64,000 nucleotides of DNA from JAMQPK01 sp035937795 (GTDB lineage: Bacteria > Acidobacteriota > Vicinamibacteria > Vicinamibacterales > JAMQPK01): assembly GCA_035937795.1 (NCBI GenBank), contig DASZHO010000121.1:30723-94722 (forward strand), given 5' to 3'. Of this stretch, positions 24,787 to 33,789 are shown one piece after another. The notes below the pieces were generated by a model. That model had not been told where the DNA came from. It did not search any database and worked only from the letters and a program-made list of their open reading frames with translations. Positions within the stretch are counted from its first letter, which is position 1, and each line of letters opens with the position of its first letter. A program made the position numbers and the translations under genes.

Positions 24787-26256
24787 ATGGGAATGCAAGG
24801 TTCCCCCTCGACCAAGGCCGCCTCACCCGAAGAGGTACTCTTTCGCGACGGATTCGGCGATCGCGTGCTGGTTCGCGATGACGCCGGAATGCCGCTCGAA
24901 TCGCTGCTGCTGCGCGCCGATTTGTCGGCGGTTCCGTCATTCGAGTTTGCCTTGAACGAACGGATGAAGCAGCTCGAGGGATTCGACCATCCGTCGTTCC
25001 TGCGCGTGAGAGGCGTGGTCCGCGCGCCGGGGCCGCTGCCGCGCGTGAGCATCCTGTCCGACTATTTGCCGGGAGTCCGGCTCACCGAAGTGCTGACCGC
25101 GATGGAACACCAGGGTGCCCCGCGGGTGGCGGGCGCTCCGCTCTTCCTGATTCAAGAGATTCTCGCCGCCGTTGCCGCGCTCCATCGCGAGAACGGCGAC
25201 GTTTCGCACGGCGCGCTGGCGCCCGATCGCGTGGTGATCGCCGACGGCAAGGTTCGCATTACCGACTACATCCTTGGCTCTGCCCTTCAGCAGGCGCGAT
25301 TCTCATCCGAGCGCTATTGGAAGGAGCTTCGCGTCGCGGTGCCGGCGTCGGCCGGAGCCGCGCGTTTCGACAAGCGGCTCGATGTGGCGCAGGTTGGCAC
25401 AATCGCGCTCGCGCTGTTCGCGGGGCGTTCGCTGCGCGACGACGAGGCCATGGGAGGCCTCGAACCGTTGCTGATGAGCCTGGCGCTGGCTCAGCCGCTG
25501 CAGACCTGGCTGCTGCGCACTCTTCACATGGATCCGCGGCGCGCGTATGTGAGCGCCGCCGAAGCGGGAGCCGGGCTCGAAGCGGCCATGGCCGAAGCGG
25601 GTGTCACCCCCTCGCCGTTGGAGCTTCGCGCGCTTGGCGTGCGGCGGGTCACTGCGGCGGCTACGGCTCGCCCGTCGGGCAAGGCGGCGGCGATTGTTCC
25701 GGCGAACAAGGCCGATGGCCGTCAGCCGGCCAAACAGGATCGTTGGCGCCAGAATACGGCTGCGCACACTCAAACGATGTATGTGCCCGGTACGTCTGTG
25801 CCGGCCTTTGTCATTCCCACCCGTTTCAGCAAAGCGATGAAAAGCGTCGTGACGCTGGGCGTGGTTGGCGCGGCCATCGCCGTCGCGTTCACGGGGGCTC
25901 AATACGTTCCCGTGCCGGCGTCGATGTTCACCCGCACCGGTACGCTCGTCATCGAATCCAAGCCGCAAGGAGTGCCGTTGACGGTCGACGGCGAGCCTCA
26001 AGGTGTGACCCCGGTGACGCTTCAGCTCCAAAGCGGCCGTCACGAAGTGGAACTGCACGGCGGCGGGAAGCCGCGCATCTTCAACGTATTTGTGTCGAGA
26101 GGCGCCCACATTTCGCAATTCATCGAAATGCCGGCGCGCGGAAGAGACTCGCAACCGTCCACTCGCGCACCGGTTTTTGCTGAACCGGCTCCCGCCGAAC
26201 TGACCGCCGTAGAACCGGCAGCGGCTGCTGTCGAAACAGTGCCCGTCGCACCGTAG
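24787..26256 (+). CDS. Transmembrane pseudokinase with C-terminal PEGA domain
   Basis: The protein has 489 aa. Residues about 10-270 follow the bacterial Ser/Thr kinase fold (FALNERMKQLEGFDHPSFLR, LPGVRLTEVL). The catalytic loop HRDLKPxN reads HGALAPDRV, so the catalytic Asp, Lys and Asn are all replaced, and DFG reads DYI. The usual VAIK lysine is not evident either. A membrane helix lies near residues 352-372. Then a PEGA domain (about 385-450; GTLVIESKPQGVPLTVDGEP) faces outside, followed by an Ala/Pro/Glu tail. It is probably a signal-binding scaffold, not an active kinase. ATG 24793 is an alternative start. Confidence 0.75.
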   Translation: MGMQGSPSTKAASPEEVLFRDGFGDRVLVRDDAGMPLESLLLRADLSAVPSFEFALNERMKQLEGFDHPSFLRVRGVVRAPGPLPRVSILSDYLPGVRLTEVLTAMEHQGAPRVAGAPLFLIQEILAAVAALHRENGDVSHGALAPDRVVIADGKVRITDYILGSALQQARFSSERYWKELRVAVPASAGAARFDKRLDVAQVGTIALALFAGRSLRDDEAMGGLEPLLMSLALAQPLQTWLLRTLHMDPRRAYVSAAEAGAGLEAAMAEAGVTPSPLELRALGVRRVTAAATARPSGKAAAIVPANKADGRQPAKQDRWRQNTAAHTQTMYVPGTSVPAFVIPTRFSKAMKSVVTLGVVGAAIAVAFTGAQYVPVPASMFTRTGTLVIESKPQGVPLTVDGEPQGVTPVTLQLQSGRHEVELHGGGKPRIFNVFVSRGAHISQFIEMPARGRDSQPSTRAPVFAEPAPAELTAVEPAAAAVETVPVAP

Positions 26257-26269
26257 TAACCTCGGAACC

Positions 26270-26326
26270 CACAACGACGCTGAACCGCTGAAAGCTCGTC
26301 CGCTGACAGCTGACCGCCGAATCTTA
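26270..26326 (+). repeat. Degenerate GCTGAMMGCTGA repeats before the DUF1015 gene
   Basis: Units CGCTGAACC, GCTGAAAG, CGCTGACA and GCTGACCGCCGAATCTTAGA follow each other. A second copy of this sequence type (AGCTGAACGCTGAACGCCGTATTCTAG, split here for length: AGCTGAACGC then TGAACGCCG) occurs at 40381-40406. Both end in a short A/T-rich TTAGA or TTCTAG stretch. Confidence 0.5.
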
Positions 26327-26330
26327 GACC

Positions 26331-26336
26331 TATAAT
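26331..26336 (+). promoter_or_regulatory. Perfect TATAAT -10 box of the DUF1015-serC operon
   Basis: TATAAT ends nine bases before the GTG at 26346, so the transcript would begin about at the start codon. A weak CTGACC lies 15 bp upstream as a possible -35. Confidence 0.5.
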
Positions 26337-26345
26337 GTAAGGTTC

Positions 26346-27569
26346 GTGGCCATCGTCCGTCCCTTCCGTGCGATCCGTCCCACGCCCGACAATGCTGGCC
26401 GCGTCGCTGCCGTCCCCTACGACGTTGTCGATACCGAAGAAGCGCGCGCGCTTGCGGCCGGCAATCCTCTGAGCTTCCTGCACGTCTCGCGTGCGGAAAT
26501 CGATTTTCCGCCGGGAGCCGATCCGCATACGGACAAGGTGTATCACCGTGCCGCGGAGCGTTACAGGCAGCTCAAACTTGACGCGCCGCTGGTTCAGGAG
26601 GACGCGCCATCGTTGTATCTCTACCGCCTGGGGGCGGATGGCCACAGCCAGACGGGCATTGCCGCTTGTTATTCGCTGGACGACTACGACCGCGACGTCA
26701 TCAAGAAGCACGAACGGACGCGGCGGGACAAGGAAGACGACAGAACGCGGCACATGGTGGAGTTGAGCGCCCAGACGGGCCCGGTGTTTCTCATCTTCAG
26801 ACCGCTGCCGGTGGTCGATGCCGTCACGAAACGCGCGACAGCCGGAGAACCGCTGTTCGATTTCACCGCCATCGATGGCGTCGAGCACACGATTTGGCGG
26901 CTGGCGGATGCCGATGCGAACGCCCTCGTTCGAGCCTTCGCAGAGGTCGGCGCGTTATACATCGCCGATGGCCATCATCGGGCTGCAAGCGCGGCGCGCG
27001 CGCGCCAGCATCTGGCGGGCTCGAGTGAGGCGAATTTCTTTCTCGCCGTTGCGTTTCCGTCGAATCAGGTGCGGATTCTTCCGTACAATCGAGTCGTGCG
27101 CGATCTCAACGGGCACATCCCTGAGGGGTTTCTCGGGGAGCTTGCCAGGCGAGGCTTTGTCGTGAAAAAAGGGCCACCCACTCCCGGGCAAAAAGGCGAG
27201 GTCTCGATGTATGTTGGGGGGGCGTGGTACTTCCTGGATTTGGAAGGGGCCCCGCCAGCGGAGCGCCAAGCGGGTGGGCCCCCGCGAGTGATATTGGACT
27301 GTAGTGTTCTGCAGGAACGCGTGCTTGGCCCGGTGTTGGCCATCGGCGATATTCGAACCGATCCACGAATCGATTTCGTCGGAGGGGCGAGAGGAACCAA
27401 CGCCCTCGAACAGCTCGTCGACAGCGGCAAGGCCGCGGTGGCTTTTTCGATGTACCCGGTCAGCGTGGACGAGTTGATGGCGGTGTCCGACGCCGGCTCG
27501 ATCATGCCACCCAAGTCCACCTGGTTCGAACCGAAATTGCGCGACGGACTATTGATACACGAGATCTGA
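26346..27569 (+). CDS. DUF1015 family protein
   Basis: The protein has 407 aa, the normal length for DUF1015 (PF06245). Family-style stretches are VRPFRAIRPTP, AAVPYDVVDTEEARALA, NPLSFLHVSRAEIDFP, HERTRRDKEDDRTRH and YIADGHHRAASA. The molecular function is unknown, but the family is repeatedly found beside serine-pathway genes, as here with serC three bases downstream. It has no signal peptide, so it is cytoplasmic. The GTG start is set by the family N-terminus and the preceding -10 box. Confidence 0.88.
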   Translation: MAIVRPFRAIRPTPDNAGRVAAVPYDVVDTEEARALAAGNPLSFLHVSRAEIDFPPGADPHTDKVYHRAAERYRQLKLDAPLVQEDAPSLYLYRLGADGHSQTGIAACYSLDDYDRDVIKKHERTRRDKEDDRTRHMVELSAQTGPVFLIFRPLPVVDAVTKRATAGEPLFDFTAIDGVEHTIWRLADADANALVRAFAEVGALYIADGHHRAASAARARQHLAGSSEANFFLAVAFPSNQVRILPYNRVVRDLNGHIPEGFLGELARRGFVVKKGPPTPGQKGEVSMYVGGAWYFLDLEGAPPAERQAGGPPRVILDCSVLQERVLGPVLAIGDIRTDPRIDFVGGARGTNALEQLVDSGKAAVAFSMYPVSVDELMAVSDAGSIMPPKSTWFEPKLRDGLLIHEI

Positions 27570-27572
27570 CCT

Positions 27573-28664
27573 ATGAAGACTGCCACGCGGATTTTCAACT
27601 TTTCAGCCGGGCCCGCGATCCTGCCGATACCAGTGCTCGAGCAGGCACAGCGCGAGCTGCTGTCGCTCCCCGGCGTCGGGATGTCGATTCTCGAAGTGAG
27701 CCATCGCTCGAAGGTGTTCGAGGGAATTCTGGCGGAGACCGAATCGAGCATCCGCGCGCTGGCGAGCATCCCGTCCAACTATCGCGTCCTGTTTCTCCAG
27801 GGCGGCGCGAGCCTGCAGTTCGCGATGGTGCCGATGAACCTGCTGGCGGAGGGCGCCACCGCCGATTATCTCGTCACCGGCGTCTGGGCATCCAAGGCAG
27901 CCGATGAAGCGAAGAAGATCGGCAAGGTGCACGTCGCCGCGACGACCAAGGCGGAGCAGTTCACGCGCATTCCCCGCGTCGAAGAGATCGTGCTCACGCC
28001 CGGGGCAGCGTACGTGCACATGACCTCGAACAACACGATCTACGGCACCGAATGGAACGAACTGCCGGAGGTGGGCGACGTGCCGCTGGTCGCCGACACT
28101 TCGTCGGACATGTTCAGCCGGCCGATCGACGTCTCGCGGCATGCGTTGATTTATTCCGGCGCGCAGAAAAATCTCGGGCCCGCAGGCGTCACCATCGTCA
28201 TCATCCGCGACGATTTGCTGGCGCGCTCGGCGGCTTCGCTGCCGGCCATGCTCAGTTACGCCGTGCATGCGGAAAGCCGCTCGCTCTACAACACGCCGCC
28301 GGTGTTCGCGATTTATCTCGTCGGCCTGGTCGTGAAATGGATTCAAGGGCAGGGCGGTCTGGCCGAGATCGCCGGTGTGAACGAGCGCAAGGCCGCCGCG
28401 CTCTATGCCGAGATCGATCGCAGCGGGTTCTACCGCGGCACCGCGCAGAAGGAGAGCCGCTCGTTGATGAACGTGACGTTCAGGCTGCCGAGCGAAGAGC
28501 TCGACAAACAGTTCGTGAAGGAAGCCGAACAGGCCGGCTTCGACGGCCTGCAGGGGCACCGCTCGGTGGGCGGCATTCGCGCGTCGATCTACAACGCGTT
28601 TCCTGAAGACGGCGTCCACGCGCTCACGGCGTTCATGCGCGAGTTCGAGCGGCGCAACGGATAG
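27573..28664 (+). CDS. serC: Phosphoserine aminotransferase
   Basis: The protein has 363 aa. It converts 3-phosphohydroxypyruvate and glutamate to phosphoserine and 2-oxoglutarate, and also serves pyridoxine synthesis. Diagnostic are IFNFSAGPAILP, VLFLQGGASLQFAMVPMNL, VADTSSDMFSRPIDV and IYSGAQKNLGPAG with the PLP lysine. The length matches the family. It lies directly behind DUF1015 and is surely in the same transcript. Confidence 0.96.
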   Translation: MKTATRIFNFSAGPAILPIPVLEQAQRELLSLPGVGMSILEVSHRSKVFEGILAETESSIRALASIPSNYRVLFLQGGASLQFAMVPMNLLAEGATADYLVTGVWASKAADEAKKIGKVHVAATTKAEQFTRIPRVEEIVLTPGAAYVHMTSNNTIYGTEWNELPEVGDVPLVADTSSDMFSRPIDVSRHALIYSGAQKNLGPAGVTIVIIRDDLLARSAASLPAMLSYAVHAESRSLYNTPPVFAIYLVGLVVKWIQGQGGLAEIAGVNERKAAALYAEIDRSGFYRGTAQKESRSLMNVTFRLPSEELDKQFVKEAEQAGFDGLQGHRSVGGIRASIYNAFPEDGVHALTAFMREFERRNG

Positions 28665-28797
28665 AGCGAAAGTCCGACGAAGCAGGCGCCGGCCGGTCGC
28701 GCGCGTGGTAGAATTTGTACCGTTCCGATCCGGTTTCGAACCCCGCCAGGTCGTCTGGGCCGTTCCCTGGGCTGTTCCCAACATTTTGGAGGATTGA

Positions 28798-29535
28798 GTG
28801 CTCTGGTCATTGCTGTGGTGTTTGCTCGTTTCCACGCTCATCACGCAAGTCGCCGTCTTCAGCACGACCATTTACCTTCATCGCTGCGCCACGCACAAGG
28901 CGCTGGAGCTGCATCCGGCGGCGGCTTTCGTGTTCCGGCTGGCGCTCTGGATCACCAGCGGGTTGTCGACGCGCGAATGGGTGGCCGTGCACCGGAAACA
29001 TCATGCCTTCACCGAGGTCGAGGGCGACCCGCACAGCCCACACCTCCGTGGCTTCTGGTCGGTGCAGCTCGGCAACGTGTTCCACTACGTCAAGGAAGCG
29101 CACAATCCGGAAACGCTGGATCGCTACGCGCGCGACATCAAGGCAGACGTGTGGGATCGCTACATCTTTCGATTCGGAATCGTCGGGCCGGTGATTGGAA
29201 CGACCGCATTGTGTCTCGTGATGGGAGTATGGTGGGGGCTCCTGGCGGCCGGTATTCACCTGGTCATGTACGTCTTCATCCTGTCATCCTCCATCAACGG
29301 TCTTTGCCACTACGTCGGCTACCGGAATTTCGACAATACCGCGACCAACATCCGGATCGTCGCGCTGTTGACCGGGGGCGAAGGCCTTCACAACAATCAC
29401 CACGGCCACCCGCGCAGCCCAAAATTCAGTTTCCGTCCCCGTGAAATCGATCCATCGTGGCCGGTGATCAAGCTGTTGATTGCGCTCCGCCTCGCGCATC
29501 CGTACAAGACCATCGAAGAGATTCACGCGCAGTAG
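28798..29535 (+). CDS. Acyl-CoA/acyl-lipid fatty acid desaturase
   Basis: The protein has 245 aa, a short integral membrane di-iron desaturase. The three His boxes are HRCATH, HRKHH and HNNHH (in GGEGLHNNHHGHPRSPKFS). There are about four hydrophobic segments. It probably introduces a delta-9 double bond into membrane fatty acids. It starts at GTG with an excellent TTTGGAGGATT ribosome site, so the gene does have a leader. The 133-base gap upstream contains TAGAAT at 28710, a possible -10. Confidence 0.9.
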   Translation: MLWSLLWCLLVSTLITQVAVFSTTIYLHRCATHKALELHPAAAFVFRLALWITSGLSTREWVAVHRKHHAFTEVEGDPHSPHLRGFWSVQLGNVFHYVKEAHNPETLDRYARDIKADVWDRYIFRFGIVGPVIGTTALCLVMGVWWGLLAAGIHLVMYVFILSSSINGLCHYVGYRNFDNTATNIRIVALLTGGEGLHNNHHGHPRSPKFSFRPREIDPSWPVIKLLIALRLAHPYKTIEEIHAQ

Positions 29536-29536
29536 G

Positions 29537-30832
29537 TTATGTGGTCGGCGGTCCCGTCCGGTTTCCTCCGCCGCCGCGCCGTCGTCTTCGTCGCCGGCGG
29601 CGCCGCAGGGGCGCATCGGCCGGAGCGGCGCCATCTTGTGGCGGCCCAACTTCGGCGACCAACGACTTCCAACCCTCCACGATCGGCCCCGCCTGTCCGT
29701 GAAGCTCCAGCCAGCCCAGCGCGCCGGCAAACGCGGTGCGGTGCATGACCGACCGCTTGTGGCGCAGCGGCGCGTCGACGTCGCGCAGGTGGCGCTGCAG
29801 CCCGAGAATCTGCCGCAGCACCTCGACATCGCGCCGCGCCAGCGGCAGAATGCCGAAGCGTGCGCCCAGCTCCTTCGTGCGGCCGTGGTGCTGATCGAGG
29901 AGGCCCAGGGGCAGGAGCAGAGAGCCGAGGAGCATCGCGTTGAGAAGCGGCTCGGCCGCCCTGGATCGCCGATGTGCGTCCACGTCCGCGAGCGATTGCC
30001 AGAAGCCCGGCGTGATGCGGCCGGGCACTTCTGGGGCGATTGCCGCAAGCAACCCGGTATCGACCAGGCCGCGAAAGGTCCGCTCGGCAAACCCCGCGCG
30101 CATCACCTTGTAGATTTCCTCCATCAACCGCGGCGGCGCGCTTCGCGCCAGCTCTCCGCGGTACCGCTCGATGGCTCGAAGAACCGGCGGATCGATGGTG
30201 AGATCGAGACGCGCGGCGAGCGCCACCGCCCGCAGCATGCGCACCGGATCCTCCTGAAAGCGCTCCTCCGGATCGCCGATGCTGCGAATGACACGCGCGC
30301 GGATGTCTTCGAGGCCGCCGACATAGTCGATGATCGAGAGCGTGTCGATGTCGTAGAACAACCCGTTCAGCGTGAAGTCCCGCCTGAACGCATCTTCTTC
30401 CGGCGTGCCGAACGTGTTGTCGTGATGGATCAGCCGGTCGATCTCGTCCTGCTCGTCGAGGCCCGCGGCCGGCGGCAGCGGCACCTCCGGAAGCTGCGCC
30501 ACCGGTTCTTCTTCGGTTCCCGCCGGAATTTGCTTCCGGAACGTCGCCACCTCGATGACCTTGGTCCCGAATTTCACGTGCGCCAGGCGGAACCGCCGGC
30601 CGATGATCCAGCAATTTCTGAAGAGGCGCTTCACCTGGTACGGGTGCGCGGAGGTGCCGATGTCGAAATCCTTCGGCGTGCGCCCGAGCAGCAAATCGCG
30701 CACGCTGCCGCCCACCAGGTATGCCACGTGATTGAATTGGCGAAGCCGGTAGAGCACCTTCAACGCGTCCGGGTCGATGTTCTGGCGGGAGATCGGATGG
30801 TCGCTGCGCGGAACTATGACCGGCTGCGTCAA
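29537..30832 (-). CDS. CCA tRNA nucleotidyltransferase/poly(A) polymerase family protein
   Basis: The protein has 431 aa. The nucleotidyltransferase head is clear: AYLVGGSVRDLLLGRTPKDF then DIGT (about residues 38-62), DEDAFRRDFTLNGLFYDI and RFQEDPVRMLRAVALAARL. The length and the PcnB-like region after the head suggest poly(A) polymerase I rather than a CCA enzyme, but the two cannot be separated safely. The C-terminus is a run of Arg and Gly. The start is TTG overlapping the polA stop (TTGA), so it is coupled to polA. Confidence 0.85.
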   Translation of the reverse strand: MTQPVIVPRSDHPISRQNIDPDALKVLYRLRQFNHVAYLVGGSVRDLLLGRTPKDFDIGTSAHPYQVKRLFRNCWIIGRRFRLAHVKFGTKVIEVATFRKQIPAGTEEEPVAQLPEVPLPPAAGLDEQDEIDRLIHHDNTFGTPEEDAFRRDFTLNGLFYDIDTLSIIDYVGGLEDIRARVIRSIGDPEERFQEDPVRMLRAVALAARLDLTIDPPVLRAIERYRGELARSAPPRLMEEIYKVMRAGFAERTFRGLVDTGLLAAIAPEVPGRITPGFWQSLADVDAHRRSRAAEPLLNAMLLGSLLLPLGLLDQHHGRTKELGARFGILPLARRDVEVLRQILGLQRHLRDVDAPLRHKRSVMHRTAFAGALGWLELHGQAGPIVEGWKSLVAEVGPPQDGAAPADAPLRRRRRRRRRRGGGGNRTGPPTT

Positions 30833-33507
30833 GGTTTCGCCTCGCGCCAGTTGGGGCCGATGCCGACATCGACGGTGAGCGGCACGTTGAGCGCTGCGGC
30901 GTGCTCCATCGCATCGCGAATCTGGCCGGCGACTTCGCCGGCGGATTCCTCCGGGCTCTCGACGAGCAGCTCGTCGTGGACGGTGAGAATCATCCTTGCG
31001 CGTTGATCGCTCAGGCGCGCGTGAAGCGCGAGCATTGCCCGCTTAAGGATATCAGCGGCGGAGCCCTGAATCGGAAAATTTACGGTCATGCGCTCGCCCG
31101 ACATGCGGATCTGCGCGTTCTTGCTGCGCAGCTCGGGCACCATCCGGCGGCGGCCGAACATCGTCTCGACAAACCCCCGCTCGCGCGCCTCCTCGATCGT
31201 CCGGTCGATGAAGGTCCGCACCCGCGGAAACCCGCCGAAATAGGCGTCGATGAACTGCTGCGCCGCGGCCGGCGTGACGCCGATATCACGCGCCAGCGTG
31301 AACGCCGTCTTGCCGTAGAGCAGCGCGTAATTGATGATCTTCGCCCGGCGGCGCAGCTCGTGCTTGTCGAGGCCGCTGTTCGGTCCAAACACGTTCAGCG
31401 CCGTGCGGTCGTGAATGTCTTCTCCCCGCTTGAACGCGTCGACGAGCGCTTCCTCTTCGGCCAGGTGCGCCAGCACGCGCAGCTCGATCTGCGAGTAGTC
31501 GGCCGAAATCAGGACGAACCCGGGGTCGGCGATGAAGGCGCGCCGGATCTCCCGTCCCAGATCCGTTCGAATAGGAATGTTTTGAAGGTTCGGATCGCTG
31601 CTGCTGAGCCGGCCGGTGGCAGCCACGGCCTGGTTGAACGACGTATGCACGCGGGCCGTGCGCGTGTGGACGAGCTGCGGCAGCGCGTCGATGTAGGTGC
31701 CCTTCAACTTCATCAGCGCGCGCCATTCGAGGATCAACCGGGGCAGGTCGTGGGCCAGCGCGAGGTCCTCGAGCACCTCCACCGCCGTCGATGCCACCCT
31801 CGTTTTCCCGGTGCGCTTGGCCGTCGGCAGCTGCAGCTTGTCGAAGAGGATCACCGACAGCTGCTTGGGCGAGTTGATGTTGAATTCCTCGCCGGCCAGC
31901 TCGAAAATCTGCGCGCTTCGAGATGCGAGCTCGGCTTCGATGCGCTGCGACTGGCTTGCCAGCGCCGGCTGATCGATGCGCACGCCATGGCGCTCGATGG
32001 CGGCGAGCACCGGGATCAACGGCATTTCCATCTCGCGGAACAGCGTGTCGAGCCCGGTCGCCTCGAGCCGGGCCGACAGCTTCCCGGCCAACTGCCAGGG
32101 GAGATCGGAGCGCTCGCCGGCGTATTTCAGGATGGCGTCGGCGGGCAGCGCGGGAAGCGCAACCGCCTTTTGCCCGGTCCCGCACACATCTTGCTCGGTC
32201 AGCGCCTTGTAGCCCAGATGCTCGAGCGCCACTTCCTCGAGCGTGTGGCTCGAGCGTGTCGCGTCGAGCACGTAATCGGCGAGCATGGTGTCGAACTCGA
32301 GTCCCGCCAACTCGATCCCCTCATGGGAGAGCATCATCGAGACGAACTTGAGATCGTGGCCGATTTTTCCGATCGACGGGTTCTCGACGAGCGGCTTCAA
32401 CGCGGCCAGCGCTTCCCTGGTCGAGAATTCGGACGGAACATCGAGTCCGGTGTGGCCGGCCGGGAGGTATCTGGCCCATCGCGCGCCGGTGGAAAACGAC
32501 AGGCCGACCATCGACGCGTGCATTCCGCCCGGGCAATCGCCGATTACGCTGAGCGCGAAACGTCCCGCCCGCTCGAGCGTCGAGGTCAGCGCCGCGAGCT
32601 CGGCAGCCGTCGAGACGATGGCATAGTCGGCGTGGACGGTATCGGCGGTGGGCGCGAATTCGGTGACCAGCGATCGGAAGCCGAGCGCGGTAAACAGCTC
32701 GTAGCACTTCTGCCGATCCGCGCCTCGGTACTCGAACGAGCGGTCGTCGAGGCCGGGCAGGGGAACGTCGGTGCGAATCTGCAGCAGCACGCGGCTGTCG
32801 CGCGCCGAATCGGCGTAGGCGACGAGCGCCTCCCGGTATTTTTTCTGCGTCAGCGACGCGGCGTTCGCCAGGAGGTTGTCGAGCGAGCCGTGCGTGGCAA
32901 TCAGATCGCGCGCGCCCTTCTCGCCGATACCAGGCACCCCTTTCACGTTGTCTATCGAGTCGCCCATCAACGCGAGCACGTCGACCACCTGGTCGGGCAT
33001 GACGCCGAACTTGTCTTTGACGCCGGCCGCGTCGTACCACGTACCTTCGTCGCGGGGATTGAACACGCGGACCCCGTCGTTGACGAGCTGGAAGAAATCC
33101 TTGTCGCCCGTGACGATGGCGACTGGATGGCCTTGGGCAGCTCCCCGGATTGCCAGGGTGCCAATCACGTCGTCCGCCTCAAAGCCGGCGTAGGTGAGCA
33201 CCGGGACGCCCAGCGCTTCGCAGGCGGCGTGCACGAGTGGAATCTGCTCCGCCAGATCCGACGGCATCGGCGCGCGATTCGCCTTGTAGTCGGCCGCCAG
33301 CTCCGAGCGGAACGTCGGCCCGGGAAGATCGAACGCGGCGGCGATGCACTGCGGCTTGTGATCGTTCAGCAGCTTGCGCAGCATGGTGACGAATCCGTAG
33401 ACGGCATTCGTCGATCGGCCGTCGGGACCCGAGAGTCCGCGAATCGCGTGGTAGGCGCGATACATCTGCGAACTGCCATCGATGAGAAAAAGCGTGGGTT
33501 TGGGCAC
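30829..33507 (-). CDS. polA: DNA polymerase I with degenerate 3'-5' exonuclease site
   Basis: The protein has 892 aa. Residues 1-290 are an intact 5' nuclease (LFLIDGSSQMYRAYHAI, GFEADDVIGTLA, IVTGDKDFFQLV, GDSIDNVKGVPGIGEKGA). Residues 290-490 keep the proofreading fold, but the DTE motif reads FALSVIG (317-323) and the NLKYD motif reads HDLKFV (384-389), so metal-binding carboxylates are lost. The polymerase domain is intact: DYSQIELRVLAHL (motif A), RRAKIINYALLYG (motif B, with Tyr727 at the Phe762 position of the E. coli enzyme) and LTVHDELLVESP (motif C). It starts at GTG. Confidence 0.95.
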   Translation of the reverse strand: MPKPTLFLIDGSSQMYRAYHAIRGLSGPDGRSTNAVYGFVTMLRKLLNDHKPQCIAAAFDLPGPTFRSELAADYKANRAPMPSDLAEQIPLVHAACEALGVPVLTYAGFEADDVIGTLAIRGAAQGHPVAIVTGDKDFFQLVNDGVRVFNPRDEGTWYDAAGVKDKFGVMPDQVVDVLALMGDSIDNVKGVPGIGEKGARDLIATHGSLDNLLANAASLTQKKYREALVAYADSARDSRVLLQIRTDVPLPGLDDRSFEYRGADRQKCYELFTALGFRSLVTEFAPTADTVHADYAIVSTAAELAALTSTLERAGRFALSVIGDCPGGMHASMVGLSFSTGARWARYLPAGHTGLDVPSEFSTREALAALKPLVENPSIGKIGHDLKFVSMMLSHEGIELAGLEFDTMLADYVLDATRSSHTLEEVALEHLGYKALTEQDVCGTGQKAVALPALPADAILKYAGERSDLPWQLAGKLSARLEATGLDTLFREMEMPLIPVLAAIERHGVRIDQPALASQSQRIEAELASRSAQIFELAGEEFNINSPKQLSVILFDKLQLPTAKRTGKTRVASTAVEVLEDLALAHDLPRLILEWRALMKLKGTYIDALPQLVHTRTARVHTSFNQAVAATGRLSSSDPNLQNIPIRTDLGREIRRAFIADPGFVLISADYSQIELRVLAHLAEEEALVDAFKRGEDIHDRTALNVFGPNSGLDKHELRRRAKIINYALLYGKTAFTLARDIGVTPAAAQQFIDAYFGGFPRVRTFIDRTIEEARERGFVETMFGRRRMVPELRSKNAQIRMSGERMTVNFPIQGSAADILKRAMLALHARLSDQRARMILTVHDELLVESPEESAGEVAGQIRDAMEHAAALNVPLTVDVGIGPNWREAKP

Positions 33508-33550
33508 CTTGCTCGTAGCCGGACGCCGGCGGCTGGAACCTATCTAAGTG

Positions 33551-33556
33551 ATTATA
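33551..33556 (-). promoter_or_regulatory. Perfect -10 box (TATAAT) upstream of polA
   Basis: The minus strand reads GATGATATAATCACTT, with TATAAT at 33556-33551, 43 bases before the polA GTG. The 282 bases between polA and the next small ORF (33508-33789) otherwise hold no gene I can support and are less GC-rich than the surroundings. Confidence 0.45.
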
Positions 33557-33789
33557 TCATCGACAGTTATGGCCTTACCGTCGTGTCGGTGAGCGCCGGC
33601 CATCGCTCGACGCACGCGTGCCGCGCTCATCCATTGCGTCGTCAGTCCTTGAAATTTCGTTTGCAAAGCATTTTTGCAAAGAAAACGCGTGAAGGTGGAG
33701 ATCGTGCCGGGTTCGACCGCGCGTGCGTCCGAGTGCGGCCGGCCGATCGCAGCGTATCGCCGTCTGTTGAAACAACCGATAAGCCGGTG

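Noticed and set aside
28731..28748. Sequence resembling a tRNA T-arm (CCGGTTTCGAACCCCGCC) before the desaturase gene
   Set aside because: The T stem and loop do not pair correctly, and no D or anticodon arm lies upstream at tRNA spacing.
30901..33789. Very long open frame antisense to polA (about 960 codons)
   Set aside because: It is a GC-rich shadow frame: Arg/Ala/Gln-rich with no recognisable domain, while the minus strand encodes a full DNA polymerase I. Only the last part, 33790-34089, beyond polA is considered as a possible gene.
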